DNA from: Periplaneta americana
Lineage: Eukaryota; Arthropoda; Insecta; Blattodea; Blattidae
Assembly: GCF_040183065.1 (NCBI RefSeq)
Contig: NC_091128.1
Span: 176,454,168 to 176,518,167 of the forward strand
Reading direction: 5' to 3'
Length of the DNA: 64,000 nucleotides
This document shows positions 49,401-55,581 of this stretch, one piece after another; the stretch's first letter is position 1; every line of letters starts with the position of its first letter. The translations under genes were made by a program, and so were the position numbers. The notes beneath the pieces were generated by a model, which saw nothing but the letters and a program-made list of their open reading frames with translations, was not told the origin of the DNA and did not search any database.

Positions 49401-49479
49401 ACGCTGCTCAGAGACCAGCACACTCCTGGCGGGTGCCTGGGATGCCCTGCTGCCCGTCGCTTCTCAAGCCTCCTTGTAA
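9575..49479 (+). CDS. PLEKHM2: PLEKHM2 (SKIP) ortholog, whole gene of 11 coding exons
   Basis: Adaptor linking lysosomal Arl8-GTP (through the RUN domain) to kinesin-1 for outward lysosome transport; this role is known from the mammalian protein. Joining 9575-9646, 10451-10667, 24737-25164, 29398-30708, 30839-30994, 33299-33523, 34448-34605, 37198-37420, 44978-45133, 45215-45334 and 49357-49479 gives 3189 nt, 1062 residues plus stop (human protein about 1019). Every junction is GT..AG and phases agree. Family signatures are KDRIL near the N terminus, GYWPIV, GRAWLY and YLDMA in the RUN region (about residues 10-165), a PH domain at about 832-930 containing AGVVYMFGD and WLQAFVQAAS, and a C terminus with ALLPVASQASL. 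The start is the ATG at 9575, matching the expected N terminus. Exon 4 is the least conserved part. No frame breaks were seen. UTR limits and promoter were not found. Confidence 0.93.
10451..10667 (+). CDS. PLEKHM2: PLEKHM2 exon 2, RUN domain
   Basis: Residues 25-96 plus one base of codon 97. The acceptor is TTACTTTCAG and the donor is GTAATG. It contains LCHLLDLVLCHGLRD, GYWPIV and TVRIIQTLKRISTSLG, the central helices of the RUN fold, which in the mammalian protein bind Arl8. The split glycine codon joins to exon 3 across a 14-kb intron to restore the family motif GKGRAWLY. Confidence 0.93.
11455..12491. mobile_element. Non-autonomous hAT element, 1037 bp
   Basis: Termini CAGTGGCG.. and ..CGCCACTG are flanked by an exact 8-bp duplication TTAAATAC (11447-11454 and 12492-12499). 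The inner ends share GGGAACAGG and its complement. Inside are an (AAT)n run at about 11500-11540 and open frames on both strands (12113-12619) that resemble no known protein. No transposase is present. It lies in PLEKHM2 intron 2. Confidence 0.9.
12500..13700. other. Intron 2 sequence, nothing recognised
   Basis: Short open frames only (for example 13138-13404); none resembles a known family. Confidence 0.4.
13714..13966. mobile_element. Short MITE, about 250 bp
   Basis: Left end GACCGTTTTTGCAAAACTTG at 13717 is repeated inverted at 13934-13960, about 28 matching bases. Similar CATTTG sequences sit outside both ends and may be a decayed target duplication. Confidence 0.6.
14634..15022 (+). 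mobile_element. tRNA-derived SINE, family B
   Basis: A-box-like GGTGGTTGAGTGGTCAGA, B-box-like GGGTTCGACTCCTGGTC, then a long tRNA-unrelated body with GGGGTTTTTCTCGGGGTTCT and a pyrimidine/AAT-rich 3' end (CAATTCAAATTC). It is unlike family A in head and body. Confidence 0.8.
15249..15431. mobile_element. MITE, 183 bp, 7-bp target duplication
   Basis: Inverted ends CACAGTCTAGTATATACAGT and ACTATATATAGTAGACTGTG, flanked by ATAATGC at 15242-15248 and 15432-15438. The duplication could be read as 7 or 8 bp depending on the border, so the superfamily (P-like or hAT-like) is unsettled. Confidence 0.82.
16579..16690. mobile_element. mariner MITE, 112 bp
   Basis: Ends TTGGATTGGTGCATAAGTTC and GCTTATGCACCGATCCAA are inverted, with TA on both sides. 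This terminal sequence is typical of mariner elements whose transposase is absent here. Confidence 0.88.
16810..17578. mobile_element. Long inverted-repeat element, about 770 bp
   Basis: The outer parts CGAGATATCTG, TTTATTGAATAAGTTTCCGT and the inner parts ACAAATATTTAG, GAAGTTAATA..TTGCTAAC recur inverted at 17375-17578. Each arm is about 150-200 bp, with a long A-run in one arm (near 16890) and a T-run in the other (near 17460). No coding sequence is present. Confidence 0.7.
18264..18505 (-). mobile_element. LINE 3' fragment, same family as 33645-34198
   Basis: Reverse complement reads RRLKWAEHVARMGKSRNAYR, the C-terminal end of the reverse transcriptase ORF, followed by the family's 3' UTR and an AAGT-type tail. 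It is 5' truncated and frame-broken. Confidence 0.8.
19205..20075 (-). mobile_element. Jockey-like LINE fragment, reverse transcriptase
   Basis: In order on the minus strand: PILFADDTANN (catalytic FADD box, near 20010), SLSIILNNIRLVLNCNKTN with IQFK and TATIKFLGLQI (to 19739), then MSFGIIFWGN and LQKRVIRIIVGAKSRESCR (19552-19211). These are the RT palm and thumb of a Jockey-type element. Stops and frameshifts break it, and the 5' part and tail are missing. Confidence 0.85.
20230..20345 (-). mobile_element. tRNA-derived SINE, family C
   Basis: Reverse complement begins with an almost complete tRNA shape: GGTAGCTCAGTTGGTAGAGC (D arm) and GGTTCGATACCCGG (T arm). The anticodon loop lacks the invariant T33 and the acceptor stem has a mismatch. 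A related copy with the same flanking GAAAAATT element is at 41843. Confidence 0.7.
20549..20596. repeat. (CAC)n microsatellite
   Basis: Sixteen or so consecutive CAC/ACC triplets in intron 2. Confidence 0.95.
20600..21720. other. Intron 2 sequence with a TC-rich stretch
   Basis: No gene seen. It becomes pyrimidine-rich towards 21600, with a (CT)n run at about 21608-21630. Confidence 0.5.
21729..22870. repeat. Minisatellite, nine units of 108-132 bp
   Basis: Units are anchored by GAAAGAAGTGAATTTGATCA at about 21815, 21934, 22046, 22154, 22265, 22397, 22528, 22656 and 22776. Each unit continues GTTATTTTGGCATCTAGTAT, a (TTTC)n tract of variable length, then ACTAACAACGTTATCTAAAT. Unit length varies mainly with the TTTC tract. 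Open frames across it are artefacts of the period. Confidence 0.93.
22871..24736. other. Intron 2, 3' part, nothing recognised
   Basis: AT-rich and pyrimidine-rich sequence with short open frames of no recognisable family, ending at the exon 3 acceptor. Confidence 0.5.
24737..25164 (+). CDS. PLEKHM2: PLEKHM2 exon 3, end of RUN domain and start of linker
   Basis: Residues 97-239. The acceptor is TTGTTGCAG and the donor GTGAGT, phase 0. RAWLYYTLTEGSLQSYV and LEQVQFNLDPDVAYLD are RUN helices; the rest (from about residue 170) is a Ser/Thr/Asp-rich linker. This exon is GC-richer than its AT-rich intron surroundings, as expected of coding sequence here. Confidence 0.94.
25711..27336 (-). mobile_element. 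Tigger/pogo-like DNA transposon relic
   Basis: Inverted ends AAGTGAAACCTG and CAGGTTTTACTA, flanked by TA at 25709 and 27337, with GTGGCCGTTT-type subterminal repeats at both ends. It carries a broken transposase on the minus strand and sits in PLEKHM2 intron 3. Confidence 0.85.
26057..26797 (-). pseudogene. Tigger/pogo transposase, broken
   Basis: From the N terminus: MSNNKFRVVLSLEVRRKMIQ with ARKIAEIFKCGRTQINGIIK (26797-26606, CENP-B/Psq helix-turn-helix); then RNCSKWTYDQEKALEIATEL and NGWLECFRKRRNIAFHSVFG (26597-26367, second CENP-B-type DNA-binding domain); then DRLTLLFCFNAAGEKE, MIGKSLKPRC and NNKAWMTSSLF (26239-26057, start of the DDE domain). Frameshifts separate the parts, and the rest of the DDE domain is missing. 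Confidence 0.9.
27898..29197. mobile_element. Probable piggyBac relic, split by a Harbinger MITE
   Basis: Left end CCCTTAAGCAGTCACA preceded by TTAA (27894-27897). The right end GTGTGACTGTTGAAGG followed by ACTAA is its degraded inverse. Hairpins near both ends (GGGGTGT..ACACCCC at 28652; GGAGTGTT..AACACTCC at 29162) fit piggyBac subterminal structure. A coding remnant around FSLCHYLQQECGVLASTRI (28958-29020) may be transposase. Assignment is tentative. Confidence 0.55.
27933..28636. mobile_element. PIF/Harbinger MITE, 704 bp
   Basis: Ends TGGCCAGTTTGTCCAAGTAA and TTACTTGGAAAAACCGGCCA (inverted), flanked by TAA on both sides (27930-27932, 28637-28639). Both arms are rich in GTTAAC-type repeats, a usual Harbinger MITE trait. 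It is inserted in the element above. Confidence 0.83.
29398..30708 (+). CDS. PLEKHM2: PLEKHM2 exon 4, long disordered linker
   Basis: Residues 240-676, the largest exon (1311 nt). The acceptor is GGCTGTTTCAG; the donor is GTAAAA, phase 0. The sequence is low in hydrophobics: an Ala6 run near residue 272, a basic cluster YRRQRSKKKRN, a Ser/Asp-rich stretch SSSSDETL, and FEWSSDSES around Trp512. In mammals this linker carries tryptophan-acidic motifs that bind kinesin light chain; no exact W-D or W-E pair is present here. The end (HFKLELDAEMRLR, AFQDAHEMLYK) looks helical and leads into the ordered C-terminal half. Confidence 0.9.
30839..30994 (+). CDS. PLEKHM2: PLEKHM2 exon 5
   Basis: Residues 677-728, beginning VFKVSSSYCSDG and containing LLAILTDVNLYLTGVKS and LVLPYTELDAML. 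The alternating beta-strand pattern resembles the first strands of a PH-like fold preceding the annotated PH domain. The acceptor is CCACTTGCAG and the donor GTAAGT; both ends are phase 0. Confidence 0.9.
31183..31510 (+). mobile_element. LINE ORF2 C-terminal fragment
   Basis: Reads VAAFRLAIGHDCLAKHLHRI then CPLCNSNQAMDSEHLKIC, a Cys/His cluster found after the RNase H region of LINE polyproteins. A homologous minus-strand fragment is at 51832-52380. It lies in PLEKHM2 intron 5. Confidence 0.8.
32022..33012. mobile_element. MITE inserted in a SINE and itself carrying a SINE
   Basis: Inverted ends CTGAATCGGTTTTTTGAGAA and TTCTCAAAAAATCGATTCAA, continuing into ACCCCATAAGT and ACTTAAGGGGT. The flanking ATA may be the target duplication. 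It holds a family A SINE at 32690-32949. Confidence 0.8.
32690..32949 (-). mobile_element. SINE family A copy, well preserved
   Basis: Reverse complement: GTCCACACCTGTGGAGTAAC, B box GGGTTCGAATCCCGG, GCAAGTTACCTGGTTG, GCTGGGTAACTTTCGGTGCT, and the 3' end GTGTCGTAAAATAACCC with an A-rich tail. Confidence 0.9.
33299..33523 (+). CDS. PLEKHM2: PLEKHM2 exon 6
   Basis: Residues 729-803: VGPSAQTVLFVSVDRR, FLVVTGSRAITEQLVGHVEV, then LELDDMKALAQGLAQQIMML. Strands followed by a long helix continue the PH-like unit begun in exon 5. The acceptor is GCTGTCAAG (a poor pyrimidine tract); the donor is GTGGGT, phase 0. Confidence 0.9.
33640..34198 (+). mobile_element. LINE with its middle deleted, both ends present
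   Basis: The 5' part has a G-rich leader and the endonuclease start LRFGTWNVTSL near 33900. It jumps directly to the RT C terminus RRLRWAGHVAGMGESRNAYR and RPRRRWEDNIKMDLREVGYD, then the 3' UTR and an AAGT tail at 34190. More than 2 kb of the parent ORF is absent. The clade was not determined. It lies in PLEKHM2 intron 6. Confidence 0.88.
34448..34605 (+). CDS. PLEKHM2: PLEKHM2 exon 7, start of PH domain
   Basis: Residues 804-855 plus two bases of codon 856. It reads DEALCHYAMVHFQDDH, then EGHLMFRPATDA and EPGFFMLK; the last part is the first strand pair of the PH domain. The acceptor is GATTTCAG and the donor GTAAGT. Reading through the donor would hit a stop at once, which supports the splice. 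Confidence 0.92.
36190..36375 (+). pseudogene. C-terminal tail of Penelope GIY-YIG endonuclease ORF
   Basis: Sixty-one codons and TAA: TYAEHITNANHTY, DMEILHIQPKSQKLNTLEQY, EIYRHTKTYPNDILNTQLNF. This matches the end of the GIY-YIG domain that follows the reverse transcriptase in Penelope-like elements. The catalytic GIY and YIG motifs lie further upstream and are absent. The left arm carries the same stretch on the minus strand with a 2-base deletion. Confidence 0.82.
36452..36484 (+). ncRNA. Hammerhead-like hairpin in Penelope 3' UTR
   Basis: CTGAAGAT, stem GACC, loop CAAAATA, stem GGTC, then GAAAC. This has the CUGANGA and GAAA boxes of a hammerhead core around stem II, with one extra U. 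Stems I and III were not identified, so activity is unproven. The inverted copy is at about 35862-35893. Confidence 0.5.
36969..37147. mobile_element. MITE just upstream of PLEKHM2 exon 8
   Basis: Ends GGGCTGTATTCATAGACATT and AATGTCTCTGAATAGCACC are inverted; CACA flanks both sides. The right end is 50 bp from the exon 8 acceptor. Confidence 0.72.
37198..37420 (+). CDS. PLEKHM2: PLEKHM2 exon 8, PH domain core
   Basis: Finishes codon 856 (Lys) and covers residues 857-930. AGVVYMFGDKS, VIPLRGNGCRGCRR, RPHTFEILLGPRRSFQFAA and YEASDWLQAFVQAAS give PH strands 2-7 and the closing C-terminal helix with its conserved Trp. In the mammalian protein this domain is the docking site for the Salmonella effector SifA. 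The acceptor is TTTTGCAG; the donor is GTAAGT, phase 0. A MITE ends about 50 bp upstream. Confidence 0.95.
37728..40796 (+). mobile_element. TTAA-flanked DNA transposon with Mutator-like transposase
   Basis: Ends GGGAACGAACAGGTGAAA and TTTCACCTGTTCATTCCC (one mismatch in 18) are inverted and abut TTAA at 37724-37727 and 40797-40800. The empty site can be read from the related LTR at 5402, so the borders and duplication are certain. The element is 3069 bp and encodes one transposase in four frame segments. TTAA targets are known for piggyBac and Kolobok elements; the protein is not piggyBac-like. Confidence 0.92.
38329..40231 (+). pseudogene. Mutator-like (PF20700-type) DDE transposase, frameshifted
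   Basis: About 630 residues in four segments. 38329-39240: basic N terminus, zinc-binding CGEC and CYNC pairs (about residues 108-138), then NIGVSYDGTWMKRGHTSKYG with catalytic Asp247 and MSKYCSTCEK. From about 39243 in another frame: NFDGSSNAMEMKAAEILWTR and LLSDGDAK (second Asp), then ECVNHVAKRVGKGLQ. From about 39552: RLQNYYRKAI, then KTQNVNESVHSVIWRKCPKE with the likely catalytic Glu (39898). From about 39960: basic C terminus to TAA at 40229. Two of the three frame changes fall at A9 and A11 runs (39537-39545, 39951-39961). This matches arthropod proteins annotated as Mutator-like transposase. Confidence 0.88.
41781..42195. repeat. 77-bp direct repeat flanking a 260-bp segment with a SINE
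   Basis: ACGTAAAGATTAATTTTTTG..AATGGAGAAAAATTCGCT occurs at 41781-41857 and 42118-42194 with two differences. The segment between starts with a family C SINE (minus strand, 41843-41970) and continues with unrecognised sequence. Confidence 0.85.
41843..41970 (-). mobile_element. SINE family C copy
   Basis: Reverse complement: TCTCAGTGGTTAGAGCGTTC (A-box-like) and GGGTTCAATCCCCAGTGC (B-box-like), then the same GAAAAATT-flanked border as at 20230. Confidence 0.72.
42356..44432 (-). mobile_element. Foldback-ended element with hammerhead-like motif
   Basis: The first 37 bases (ATATCAAAATATAATTAATT, then ATTTATTCCGTCTTA) recur inverted at 44396-44432. About 110 bp inside the left end, on the minus strand (42464-42497), is CTGAAGAT, stem GCCC, loop TACAAA, stem GGGC, GAAAAC. 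No coding sequence was recognised. It is probably Penelope-like by this motif and is interrupted by the hAT MITE at 43037. Confidence 0.6.
43037..44128. mobile_element. Non-autonomous hAT element, about 1.09 kb
   Basis: Ends (C)AGTGGCGGCTGAT and TCACCGGCCGCTACTG, flanked by CCGTACAC at 43029-43036 and 44129-44136. The border may shift by one base. The terminal CAGTGGCGG resembles the element at 11455. Inside are AAT-rich repeats (43940-44060) and no transposase. Confidence 0.85.
44978..45133 (+). CDS. PLEKHM2: PLEKHM2 exon 9
   Basis: Residues 931-982: VYEEERVATVPCSLVLTERH, then TCKEQPLRVLACAAIQDLTA and GRSWCVL. This matches the domain that follows the PH domain in PLEKHM2. The acceptor is GTGTTTCAG and the donor GTGAGT, both phase 0. 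It is separated from exon 10 by only 81 bp. Confidence 0.92.
45215..45334 (+). CDS. PLEKHM2: PLEKHM2 exon 10
   Basis: Residues 983-1022: EFACREVHESSGDWVLYFAS followed by FDELQSFQDVLHQLWLSLQQ, a strand then an amphipathic helix with the family's conserved Trp. The acceptor is AACTTGCAG and the donor GTGGGG, phase 0. Confidence 0.92.
45539..46680 (-). mobile_element. LINE fragment with RNase H domain
   Basis: Minus strand, from 46500: IYTDGSLNPNNGISGAGYYI and LDTELLAIDAAL, the first Asp and Glu regions of RNase H, then stops. The frame resumes at 45871: RHVQTFLTRARTGHIVTQSY, CLWCNNHDEDLEHILLYC, the Cys/His tail that follows RNase H in I/R1-type LINEs. It is broken by several stops and frameshifts and lies in intron 10. 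Confidence 0.85.
47410..48250. repeat. Diverged repeated segments in intron 10
   Basis: GGTCTGATTCTCTGGTCT/ATGTCTGATTCTCTAACT and AAAACTTAAGAATG..AAAATGAAATATTATTATAG/AAAACTTACGTAAG..AAAATGAAATACTTTTATAG occur twice each. The start GGGAAAACGGCTGAACGGAT resembles a motif common in insect repeats. Type unknown. Confidence 0.4.
49030..49320 (-). mobile_element. LINE reverse transcriptase fragment beside exon 11
   Basis: Minus strand: GEETSEESGIGRGVQQGCRL and FNIYLEDLI, the RT palm motif (usual form GVRQGCPLSP), then decayed sequence. It ends within about 40 bp of the exon 11 acceptor. Confidence 0.8.
49357..49479 (+). CDS. PLEKHM2: PLEKHM2 exon 11, C terminus and stop
   Basis: Residues 1023-1062 and TAA at 49477. 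TDFPLCPLVDSALSRRC aligns with the mammalian pattern Q-x-D-L-P and a short helical tail ending in AWDALLPVASQASL. The acceptor GTGTTGCAG has a weak pyrimidine tract, and LINE-derived sequence lies immediately upstream. No AATAAA was seen close downstream, so the 3' UTR is undefined. Confidence 0.85.
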   Translation, partial: TDFPLCPLVDSALSRRCSETSTLLAGAWDALLPVASQASL

Positions 49480-51830
49480 CATCGCGACGTAGTCACTGTA
49501 TTCCCACACGCAGCACCACATTGATTGCGCACATGCACCCATGTACAGTTACATTATAATTTCGTTTTATTTATTTATCTATCGCGTCTCGAGTCATGGG
49601 TTTCTGTATATAATTTCCCAGATCACTCTCGTGTGTTGATCTTGAACTCTCGTGGCAGGTCAAGGTTTAATAATACTCGTTTGTTGCACAGTAACTGTAC
49701 ATGTGCATATATACTCGTGTAGCGTAGCTGCTGTTAGCTTCAGAGTGGTATCAGAATTGTGTACTCTACTGTATATTATCCAGACAGTGGCTCTTGCCAA
49801 CATCATCATGAATAATGTTGACAGTTTACACCATGTTGCCAGATTTGTGCTTTAGAGTCGTGTAATGCATTGTTTCATTGTCGCTAATTCTTGGAGATGT
49901 AGTATAACGAATGGATGGGGCATTGTAGTTATAACAGGTTGACTTGTTCTCCTGATGGTGGCAGATGCATTGTCACATCTGTTATTCGTATATATCCACC
50001 AGATCTTCAAGTAATTTGATAGCTATTTGGGAATTTTGCCTAGATCTAATTAATAATACATTTTTTAAAGAATTGATATTTATAACAGGTTAATTCTGTG
50101 AACTCTTCACAGCATCAGAGCTTGATGCGTCTACACTTGTAAAGTAGTGATCTGCTTCATACATATTACCGCTAAGTTAAGGAAACCTGTAGATACAATA
50201 CTGTTACATGTTTGGTGCCCATCTTGAGTGTTGTCTTGCAACATGATTGACTTTGGAACTGTCGCGAACATTCAGTTCCGCATTTCTCATTAGAGAGAAA
50301 ATTGAATGTATGGTCTGCAGCAGACAACATGGTGACTGAGAGAGAGACAACTGATAGGTTTAAAACTGGCAATGGCGTTGATCTCAGATATTCATTCAAT
50401 CACTTCACTAAAAGAACAGCCACGTTGGTACGTGTTCTATGGAAATATTATAACAATTGCATAAAGTGCTCATAAATGAGATTAATGATAACATATATAC
50501 TGCATAATATATACATTCCAATACTCACAACCTACCACACAGACACTCAGAAGGATATGCTCAGCTGGCTGGAGAATTGCGACAAGTTTGAAAACGAGAA
50601 AAAACATCTCTGTGTCCATAGTCAGTGTTTGCTTCTGGTGTGATGCCACACACAGTGATAAAGACTTGCAGGAGACAGTAATTATCAGTACAGTCGAAAG
50701 TTTTATGAAATTTACTATCCCCGGTTGAAGATTAAAGTATAGTAATCCTGCTGCATTGCCAATGAACGACCATAAGTCCATCTGAAAGACGAGAACTTCA
50801 GTCATGAAAATAGTAATAAGAAGACAAATGGAAAAGGCAATACAGAAACCTTTGTAATGCTGGGTAAAGACTGGTCTAAGCATATCAAGTTTATTGGCTT
50901 GATGTTGGTACTCATGTAGACATCTGTGTCAAGTAATTTTCCATTGCGTGAATGATGGCAAATAGAGTTGGCCTACAGTTACGTTCTGATGGCCACTGAA
51001 GACTCACCTGCCTATCTACTGCACCGGTCTAGACATATCCTTGAAGTTTTTTTTTTATTACCTGTAAATAAGTAATAGGTACTACACTAGAGCGCACTCA
51101 TGGACTTTCCCTGAAGCGAAAAACACTGTAGACCATGTTGGCAACTGTGCTGTGTGGCAGGAGATTCGCAGGAAGCAACCAGGAATTGTTAAAATTTTTA
51201 CTCAGAAGTTCACATAGCCTACATTACTCTTTATTGTGACGTAATCAGTTATGTTCTGTGGGATAATGGATGATAAAATCTAATACTGTTGTCTGCTTTG
51301 ATGACGTAAAGTGAAATATAACAACATTGAAACGAGTATTGTAATGACCAACTTTACCGCACTGAGTGTCGTGAAGTAAAAATTTTATTTATTTGTAATA
51401 CACGTTAATAGTAACATTTTCACAATTCACTTTTCCACTTTAAAAAAACTGACAATTTTGAGTACTTACTGATGTCCACTTTTTTCTTGAATGGGATTGC
51501 ACACCGCAGCATAGAATAATGAGTCCATAGAGAACTTCATTTCTCCTTTTCACTTTTCATTGAAAAAAATTTATATATATGCCAACATAACCTTTTCAGA
51601 AACATTATCTGCCTTTTTTTTTTTCTTACACCACTGTTCAAACTTCTCATATTGAAGAAGTGTAGGATTTGTTGTGTATTTGGTACACGAAACCTGTTTC
51701 CCACTTGTAAAATATTTGAGTGTTTATTTCCAGCATTATATAAGAGAAACTGCATTTCTTATCACAGATTCATTCTGCTTAATTTTGTTTCATCTTTTGC
51801 TAGTGTTGTTTTCCAATGGCCACTTTTGGG
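49480..51830. other. Downstream of PLEKHM2, probable 3' UTR then unrecognised
   Basis: Follows the stop codon. No canonical AATAAA was seen near the stop, and no gene or known repeat was recognised. Confidence 0.4.
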
Positions 51831-51831
51831 A

Positions 51832-52380
51832 TCATTTAACTAATTTTGCTTCTTGCCTCCCAGTAAAGAGCCTCACATTTCTGCACTGCTGCACTTCTTT
51901 CTTCAGTTCAGTACATTGAAGCAGATGTTGTTTGTTTATTGACGATCCTGGTATCTTGCACAGTGGACATTCTTCTGTGTTGTAAATTCCAATCTTGCAA
52001 AGATGTGATGCAAGGCAGTCATGTCCTGTATTCAACCTGAAAATAGCTACGGCTTCCTTTCTGGGTTTTAGGCTGTATGTCTTCAAAAGTTTATTTATTT
52101 CTGTCCATTTCTTCCCTTGTGATTCATGATTATATTCATAGAGTATTTCTGCTTCTGATTTATTTTCTTTGGGAAGCGTGGCCAGAATTGTTTCTCATTT
52201 TGCACTACCCGGTGGACACACGTAACTTGAGAGAATATCACAGATGCAAGCAACTCTGTCTTCCTCTTTTGCTAGCAGCTCGTCAGATAATTATTGCACT
52301 GATAGACTTAAGTGATTTTTGTAACTTGAAGGATCTCTTGACAGTGATGTTTTTATTCTCCTGAATATCTTTATTTAGTC
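51832..52380 (-). mobile_element. LINE ORF2 C-terminal fragment
   Basis: Minus strand: KWTEINKLLKTYSLKPRKEA, VAIFRLNTGHDCLASHLCKI, CPLCKIPG and KQHLLQC. It is homologous to the fragment at 31183, about 40% alike by eye. Upstream frames are broken. Confidence 0.8.
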
Positions 52381-52407
52381 TTTTACGTTGTAGTAAGTGG
52401 CTGCTAT

Positions 52408-53830
52408 CAGATAGCTTACTACTACAATAGTGGAAAGTGACAATAAAAATTGGCGACATACTCCACGACTGCCACCTAGCGGTTCGATAAGATAACTAAC
52501 AGCAGTGTCCATGGCAATCGATATGTTTTGGTGAAAACGATGTTTTTATCTTTTTATTTCTTATGTCCTGTAATTTAAGGAAATGGCTGAAGAGGTGTTA
52601 TTTGTGCCGTATACGACTGTTTTAAGTACCAGATTCAAATGAACGGAAATAATTGTCAGGTATCCCAAAAACAAGGAATTGTAAGGACCATATTATAATG
52701 AGGTTATGATTGATTTGAGTATTGTAGCTATACCTGGTAAGGTTTATCTTGTCTCAGTAGCAATAAAACCAAGTCCCTTCAAATGAGGGTGGAGATTATA
52801 GGAGGGTTGTAAATTTTCAGGATTCCTTTCAAAACCCTGTTATTGTGCAGGCTGCCGGAACTCAGTTTCTTGAAAGACAAGCTCAGTGACGGAACTACAC
52901 AGTACGAAGAGAGATATTTTGTTATTTTATTTTGTACTACAGAATGTATCAACTAATCCCTTCCGCCACTGGATGGATGGATGGCACCGCTCCACTCCCC
53001 CATCGCCATAACAATACAGACGAAGTGAGACATATCTCCTTTCTCTCTCTTTTCACAGTGAGACAAGATACGTCACACAGCCTTTAAGGATGAGAGGAAT
53101 AGATGAACTCTCTTATCCATTAGGGCTATTGTTGACATTCAGTATAACATGGCCCATGTAAGTTGCACTGAATTGCACAAATTTATGTGCAGTGAAAAGG
53201 AATCAATGTATCTTGACTAAGTAAAGTGAAAAGTGGGAATAAATTGTCCTGAAATGTCAGAAATATTTGAAAATGATTTTCACAAATTTTTGTGAGAAAG
53301 TCTTCATGGACTTAGAAATAAGATAACTAATTGCTTTCTAAAACACAATGTAAATGTGAACGTTCTTAGTAATGTTTGTATGAGATTGCTGGTAGACAAG
53401 TATTTCAGTGTCTTTAAAAAAGCACATGTAAAAAAATTAAACAATTCATTTGTGACTTTCAAGAGGCTACAAAAATATAAAATGAAAGAAGGTAACACAC
53501 AGCTAATATATTAAACAAATCGTTTCTTTCAAATGACTAGATAATCATTATTTTTATTTTTCTAGTAATTTTCCTTCCTCCCATTTCCTTATTAAAATTC
53601 AGATTTTATTTTACAATTCATATAGATGACAAGGGTACAAAAACAAAAAGAAAGAGCTTTGAATTTATTTAGTTATTACGTTTCTTAAGCTAACATTTTT
53701 CTCTTTAGGTTTAAATATAGCCTATGTATTTGTTCTCATAGCGAGTCGCTAGATGGCATTGGTGACGCTGTCGCTAACCACATGCGTGTTATTAATCATT
53801 ACTTTCCACTGTTGTAGTAGTAAGCTATTT
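52408..53830. mobile_element. hAT-like element, 1.42 kb, no transposase seen
   Basis: Ends CAGATAGCTTACTACTACAA and TTGTAGTAGTAAGCTATTT, continuing into GTGGAAAGT and ACTTTCCAC. It is flanked by an exact 8-bp GCTGCTAT at 52400-52407 and 53831-53838. Confidence 0.85.
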
Positions 53831-54355
53831 GCTGCTATTCATTTTATTATCTTCATCCTCACAGATTGTACAGGTTTCTAATTTGTAAATGCCTATTTAT
53901 GAACTTGGGCAGCTACATAGTCTTGTTGTGTTGTTAAGCTGGGAGTTGCGGTTGCCTCCTCTCAGGGTTTATTTTTGTATTTCTCCATTTGGTAGCTGTG
54001 TTCCCATGCTTGTCTATTGCCAGTTGTTTTATTTTTGAAACATTCATTGGCTTTTGATTTTATTTGTTGCCTTACCATGTTCTTGTCTGGTGCTTTTGTT
54101 GATTGTGATAGTTTCGTTCCCTCCTTGGGTTCCCCCCCCCCTCCTCTGGAGGAGGCACCCAAAGTCTTACTCCTCAGCCTGAGGCTTATTGTGCTTACCA
54201 CTCCTATTCTGTAAATGATACTTGTAGCCGAATGGTCATGCTCTACGAGTACAGCATGCTGCACTGTGAACTTAACCCGAGCTATGGTAATGATGATAAT
54301 GTAATGTGAAGAAATGGTGGCAAAATGAGCCCGAGATTTAATGCCTAAAGTTGTG

Positions 54356-54359
<4 letters not shown>

Positions 54360-54388
<29 letters not shown>

Positions 54389-55300
54389 ATGATTTATTTT
54401 AGCTGGCAGAGTTAAGGCCGTAAGGCCTTCTCTTCCACTCAACCAGCAAAAAGTGTATATACATATGCATGAACTTACAAAGAATTCAACAATTTGATTT
54501 AGATGAGAGTTACATGTATACAAGAGTTATTTACGAATTAAACAACAAAATACTATGAACTATTAATTAAACACTGAAATAAACTGTGTAGCAGAATTAA
54601 GCTAAAATACATAGAATGTTAATATATTTAAAATAATATTAGATGATAGAAAGAGATTATTATGAGACAATTTTGAAAATACAGCACAATCAGGATGATG
54701 TCTAAAGAAAGAAGTAACAATGTAGTCAGTTATAGTTTGAATCAGTATGATTGGAGTGAAATGCTAAGAAGGTTATCTTTTAAGCTGTTTTTAAAGGTTT
54801 TTTATTGTCTTGCAGCCCCTAATACTTTGTGACAAGGAATTCCATTGTCGCGAGGTGGATACTGTAAAAGATGATGAATAACGAGATGTTCTATGAAGAG
54901 GTATACTTAACGCGCCACAGATAAGTGATCTGGTATTTACGTCGTGGTTAGAGTATAGATAAGAGAAACGAGACGAAAGGTAATTTGGTGTTAAAGTGTG
55001 CAGAATTCGAAAGAGTAAAGACAAAGAGTGTAAAGTTCTGCGTTCTTTAAGTCGGAGCCACGAAAGACTTGCGAAGGACGGTGATATGTGATCATATCGG
55101 ATGTTGCACACGTATCTGACGCACATCTTCTGAGTTCGCTGTAACTTGACTGAGAGTTCAGAACTTAGGTCACTTAACAAAACGTCACAATAATCGAAGT
55201 GCAGCATTACTAGGGTTTGTACTAGGGTAAGTTTTAGTTGCTGGGGCAAGAAGTTTCTCAAGCGACTCAAACAGTGAATGGAGGAACAGATTTTTTTTAT
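54360..55300 (-). mobile_element. LINE 3' end with RT C terminus and microsatellite tail
   Basis: Minus strand: RLRNFLPQQLKLTLVQTLVM, HFDYCDVLLSDLSSEL, LQRTQKMCVRYVCNI, then PYLSS-like LTPNYLSSRFSY and RQWNSLSQSIRG. These mark the thumb region of a CR1/L2/Jockey-type reverse transcriptase. The 3' UTR ends in an (AAT)n tail at 54362-54392. The 159-codon tail is open and 5' truncated at about 55300. Confidence 0.87.
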
Positions 55301-55371
55301 TGTTTCTTTAACTTGAAAATTCCAACTTAGATTATTATCACTGCTTCAGTTGATTGAAGGGAAGCCTTGGA

Positions 55372-55470
55372 AAGAAAACTCAACCAGGTAACCTATCTCA
55401 ACCTGCAAGGATTTGAACATGGACCCACTAGTTTCACAGTCAGACATGCTATTGCTGTACACTGGCAAAC
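55372..55470 (-). mobile_element. SINE family A fragment
   Basis: Reverse complement has GTGAAACTAGTGGGTCCATG, a B-box-like GTTCAAATCC and GGTTACCTGGTTGAG. Confidence 0.65.
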
Positions 55471-55581
55471 TCTTTAGGCTGTTGGTCCGCCATTCCATTC
55501 CTCATTTATTCTCTTCGACATTTATCATCATAGACGATGAATGAAAGAAAACGAACATAAAATACATATACAAATAAATAC

